DNA of 64,000 nt, from positions 2,619,501-2,683,500 of the forward strand of contig NC_092561.1 in NCBI RefSeq assembly GCF_037975245.1, written 5' to 3'. The DNA is from Apostichopus japonicus (Eukaryota > Echinodermata > Holothuroidea > Aspidochirotida > Stichopodidae). The position numbers and the translations under genes are program-made. Shown piece after piece: positions 60,530 through 64,000 of this stretch; within the stretch, counting starts at the first letter, position 1, and every line of letters begins with the position of its first letter. Below the pieces are notes generated by a model, which was not told where the DNA came from, searched no databases, and saw nothing but the letters and a program-made list of their open reading frames with translations.

Positions 60530-63130
60530 TCTTTTGAGTTTTGGTATGACACAGAATCTACCATTTCGAAGATGTTTGTGTGTATCGTTTGCTGACACTT
60601 GACAAAGTGTATAGCTAAATGATTAGCGACGCCATAGCTGCGGGGGGGGGGGTGTCAATGACGTCACGATTGATGTCGTCACTAGGGGATTTCCCGAATT
60701 GCATCATCTGCTGCAGTTTGGACTGCTTGTGCATAGAGTTGAACTGAGTTATTCTTAGTGTTCGTTAAGACCTCGGTGAAGTTAATGTATATTTCTTTGA
60801 TAGTAAAAAAGGGTATATGTGGTAATAATGAGTTCCGCCACACTGTAAATTGGGTGGAATCACCTAAAGTCCTTGAATTAAATCTTGAGTCAGAAGCCTA
60901 AAATAAATAAGATGTCAATTTCAAAATACCTAATATGCCTAAGGAGAGCAAGTTACTTTGTATGTTCCGGTTATATTTTACCGTTCTTCGTTTATATGAC
61001 CCGATATACTGAAATAAACTTGCACTTGAGGTACAGAATACAGCACAGTACCTGTTGGAGGTTTTGAAACATGTGCTTCGGTAGCGGTGCGCAAGGAAAA
61101 GGGATTGAATGGTGTGTGTGGGTACATTAATAACAATACGTGTATGCAAGGAATCTGCAGTTTCTATAAGCGATACAATTTGGTATATCTAAGAGAAACC
61201 GGCGCTGTTTAAAACGTGCTGTAACAGTTAAAGGATGCTTGTAATTATCCAAATGGCAGTAGCCACAAGTGTCTATAGACCAATGTAACCTCAAGATCAA
61301 GGGGCCACAGTGAATACTTCCAAGCATGACATCAACTTCCAATTTTTGTTGTTGCGACATGCAGCACTGAATCAGACGGGGGATTTTTGGGTGTGGGGAT
61401 ATGGTTTGAGGGGGAGGAGGGGGGGGTCAGGCATAAGCATAGGCCCTATAGAGAGGGTGTTATTTTGGTACTGCCTTTTATCTGTGTATTAAATTGAAGC
61501 TTGATTGTTGAAATTAACTGACAAACATTTTCTCAGAAAATTTCATCGGAGACATCAGCCTTAATGCAGGGATGATATAGTGTTCAGATTTTCGTAGCAG
61601 ATTTGTGAATATTGTTGTTCAGAACTACTCCAAAATTTGTGTTTCTGTGCACAAGAAAAAGAAAAACTGGTATGCATCTATGCATGCACATTGCATCCAA
61701 CATTTCCAGATAAAACATTCCCCATGATATCATTGCTCCGACCATACGATTTCCTGTACAATATCCTGGTAGTAGATATAAATTCGCCCTGAATTTCAAA
61801 GATACTCATCAGTCATCAAGCATGTCAGTATGTATGAGCCATTTTTGCATATACTGTATGACTACCACTGGTAATTTACAATTCATTAACACATGGTGCC
61901 TGATCGATTAACACATTGTCCTTGTTTTCTGAACCTATAGTATCATGCATGAAATATATCAGCTGATTTACCGGAATAAAATTCCATTTTACGGTGAAAG
62001 ATGGATTATCACATGTTATCAAAAGTACAGCTCTGCAATAAAGTGTTTTATCTTCAGAACAGATGTATTGATCTTAGTTGTGTGGTGAGCCTTTCAGCAT
62101 TGCATATTGTCGGCACAAATTATTGAGAATCCTGCACAAAAGGTGTGTCGCTTTGCCATTACCTTAATGATCGATATAAAGGAAACAAGAGTGAAACGTG
62201 CCAAAAACACTAGTATCAACTTGGCAAGACAATTTTAGTATTGGCTTCTGTAGTGTTTATTGTACCTATTGTAAGTTGATGGAAATGATTTATAGAGGGG
62301 AATACCTCAGTACCTTGAAGTGCCTATTTCTTGGAGAACCCTTGTTTTTATAACACTTGTGTCATAGGCCGTGTTTACATTAGGGATCCAAAGTCCATGC
62401 ATGCTCGGTCAATAGAACAGGATGACTTTGATTTCCAAGCTCTTGGCGATTATATTAGACACTGCTCAATATCAGACCCTGTTCTCGGGATCACCAATCG
62501 TCTTTCCTAGAAAAAGGGCACCAAACCAAAAGTGGCTACATATACCTAGCATTCATTGCGTCAAGTTACACACGTAACAAACCTTAGATCATATTGTATC
62601 TGATCCGGGTCTACATTACAAATCGATGTTTATGGTTATTGTGTGTTATGTGATAGTTTGTTGTCTACTTTTGTCTTATAATGGTTTAGCAAATGAGTTG
62701 ACAAAGCTTCAATAGAGTGCTAATATAGTTGGATACACCCGATGGTTGATGTCAGTTAGTGCTATTCTTTTAATGGTGATTCCCGCCGGTTTTGAATTTC
62801 CTGGGATTTTAGGGGAAATGACTGTCAAGACCTGTGTCTAAGTTGTGAAAAGCTACAGTATTCCAGGAAATACAGTGCTAGTCAAGAGATTCATAAATTG
62901 AAAATATGTCATGGAAGTAGGACTGGATATTACATTGGTTAATAGAAGATTCATTGCTTTTGCTCTATATCATGAGTTAAATTGGGGTGGATGAGAGGGG
63001 GGGGGGGTGGTTGGGAGGAGTGGGTTGTGGATGGGAGTGATAGAGGAAGATAGAGGGTATCTCACCATTTGCATGCTGCAAAGTGTTCAAACATGGCAAC
63101 AACCTACAGTATGGTTAATTTGCTTTGCTC
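60530..63130. other. Non-coding stretch
   Basis: G-runs near 60641, 61410 and 62998. I recognise no exon, RNA gene or transposon. Confidence 0.4.
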
Positions 63131-63139
63131 GTCACTTAC

Positions 63140-63344
63140 CTGTCTCTTCACAATATCTGCACACTCGCTCTACCATGTCTAGAGTAACCTGGTAACCTTT
63201 GACACCGACCTTCCGTGGTGACCGGTTAACTCCACTCCCTTTACCTCCTCGTTCTTCCACCCAAAGTGTATAGTTGTACCCTATAGAGCTTTCAAGATCA
63301 CTGTGTATGTTGACCACCAGTAACCATCCTCCTTTTTTGCGTAT
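63140..63344 (-). CDS. Candidate minus-strand exon, unknown protein
   Basis: On the minus strand the frame reads GGWLLVVNIHSDLESSIGYN and later RKVGVKGYQVTLDMVERV and CRYCEETG. It ends at a textbook donor, ACAG/GTAAGT (donor at 63134-63139 on the plus strand). The upstream acceptor is weak (only AAAAAAG at ~63335), so the 5' limit is uncertain. The composition looks coding but I do not recognise the family. A neighbouring exon would have to lie further left, where I found none. Confidence 0.35.
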
Positions 63345-63637
63345 TTTGTGGTTTCAGAAGTCCAGTGGAGGGACTTATCCATATCTCTTTTAGACCACTT
63401 GAATACAATTTCATATAAGTTTCTTTAGATAAAATCCTTGGTGTATATACTGTTTAAAGTGGCCATGACACGAAAATTTCAGTCCTATATTTTTGGGAAC
63501 CATCAACGAATGTTCTCTAGAACATGTATCAACCAATCTGCCAGTTTAAAACTTGATCTTTCAAGTCGAAAATTGAGAATGAATTTACCCTCTTCGGCGT
63601 TTGAAACTTTGTTTACTCGAAAATTTTCCGATTCGCA

Positions 63638-63655
63638 TGACGTCATGTGACGTCA
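63638..63655. promoter_or_regulatory. Twin CRE palindromes
   Basis: TGACGTCA occurs at 63638-63645 and 63648-63655, ~145 bp upstream of the candidate start codon at 63799. This is the consensus site for CREB/ATF dimers and sits at a promoter-like distance. Confidence 0.4.
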
Positions 63656-63798
63656 TGTTATGAACACGTTTGTTGTCGCTGTTTACGATCCTCCGAACAT
63701 ACCATTCACTTACACGTTAGACAAGTACACATACCACTAGTAGTTACTAAACAAAACACCGATCACAAGTGCGATATCAAATCAAAATTTCCTGTGAA

Positions 63799-64000
63799 AT
63801 GGCGGATCCAGAAGCAATTGCGGCAACCGAAGTTCAAAGTGATAGTGGTTCTTCACCAGGCAGTGAAATTGGGCTATAATTAGAGTGCCCTTTTCTCATA
63901 TTCGAAGCAGAGAGTGAAAGCGATGATCATGCCAATATTGAACCGAACGTTGAGGGTGGACCTGAGGTGTTAGAATCGTATCAGTTCGAGCCTGTTAAAC
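63799..64000 (+). pseudogene. 5' end of a possible P2X7-like-domain gene, with in-frame stop
   Basis: ATG at 63799 (context GAAATGG) opens MADPEAIAATEVQSDSGSSP. The frame stops at TAA 63877-63879, yet continues in the same frame for 40 codons with acidic, Ser-rich sequence ending in YQFEPVK at the window edge. An acidic N-terminus followed by a YxFEP motif resembles the start of invertebrate proteins with the P2X7-receptor intracellular (ballast) domain. That domain itself would lie beyond the window. The stop may be a real inactivating change, an assembly or allelic error, or the ATG may not be the used start. A TTTAAAGTGGCCATGACACG string at ~63456 might be a transposon end, in which case the frame could be transposon cargo. 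Confidence 0.3.

Overview
The window is intron-rich, AT-rich animal DNA: small exons, consensus GT-AG introns, minisatellites, poly-G/poly-C runs and many small DNA transposons. I see no bacterial operons, CRISPR arrays or viral genes. The proteins (diacylglycerol kinase zeta/iota tail, cholinesterase-like carboxylesterases, a CARD/AIG1 GTPase/hedgehog-type Hint fusion) point to a marine invertebrate. An echinoderm such as a sea cucumber is my guess, but the sequence alone does not prove it.

Layout. (1) 819-1842, plus strand: the last two exons of a diacylglycerol kinase zeta/iota gene, ending in the PDZ ligand ETAV. (2) About 2-18 kb: non-coding, with minisatellites (24, 35, 86 and 106 bp periods), a dispersed repeat in three copies and a tRNA-like relic. 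(3) 18.8-46.4 kb: two tandem 8-exon carboxylesterase genes (CES-A 20774-27934, 604 aa; CES-B 34951-44100, 606 aa) with identical intron phases and intact catalytic triads. Two decayed exon fragments of further copies lie at 33014-33125 and 46304-46354. The locus holds about ten non-autonomous hAT-type elements, most with 8-bp target duplications readable in the sequence, plus TA-flanked MITEs. (4) 47.8-50.5 kb: two copies of a repeat whose head matches the 5' part of U2 snRNA, an orphan exon, and a MITE filled with short palindromic repeats. (5) 52076-56029: a three-exon gene for a 972-aa protein with the order CARD, AIG1/GIMAP GTPase, four ~98-aa repeats, hedgehog-type Hint domain, hydrophobic tail. 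(6) 56-64 kb: mostly non-coding, with a 538-bp tandem duplication, a candidate minus-strand exon at 63140, and at the right edge a possible gene start that carries an in-frame stop.

How they fit together. The esterases look secreted and could act on ester xenobiotics or lipids. The CARD-GTPase-Hint gene is the best candidate for a little-described system. CARDs build innate-immune or death-signalling assemblies, GIMAP GTPases oligomerise on membranes, and a Hint domain could cut off its own C-terminus and leave the CARD-GTPase part modified or released. That combined function is inference from domain order; the domains themselves are visible in the sequence.
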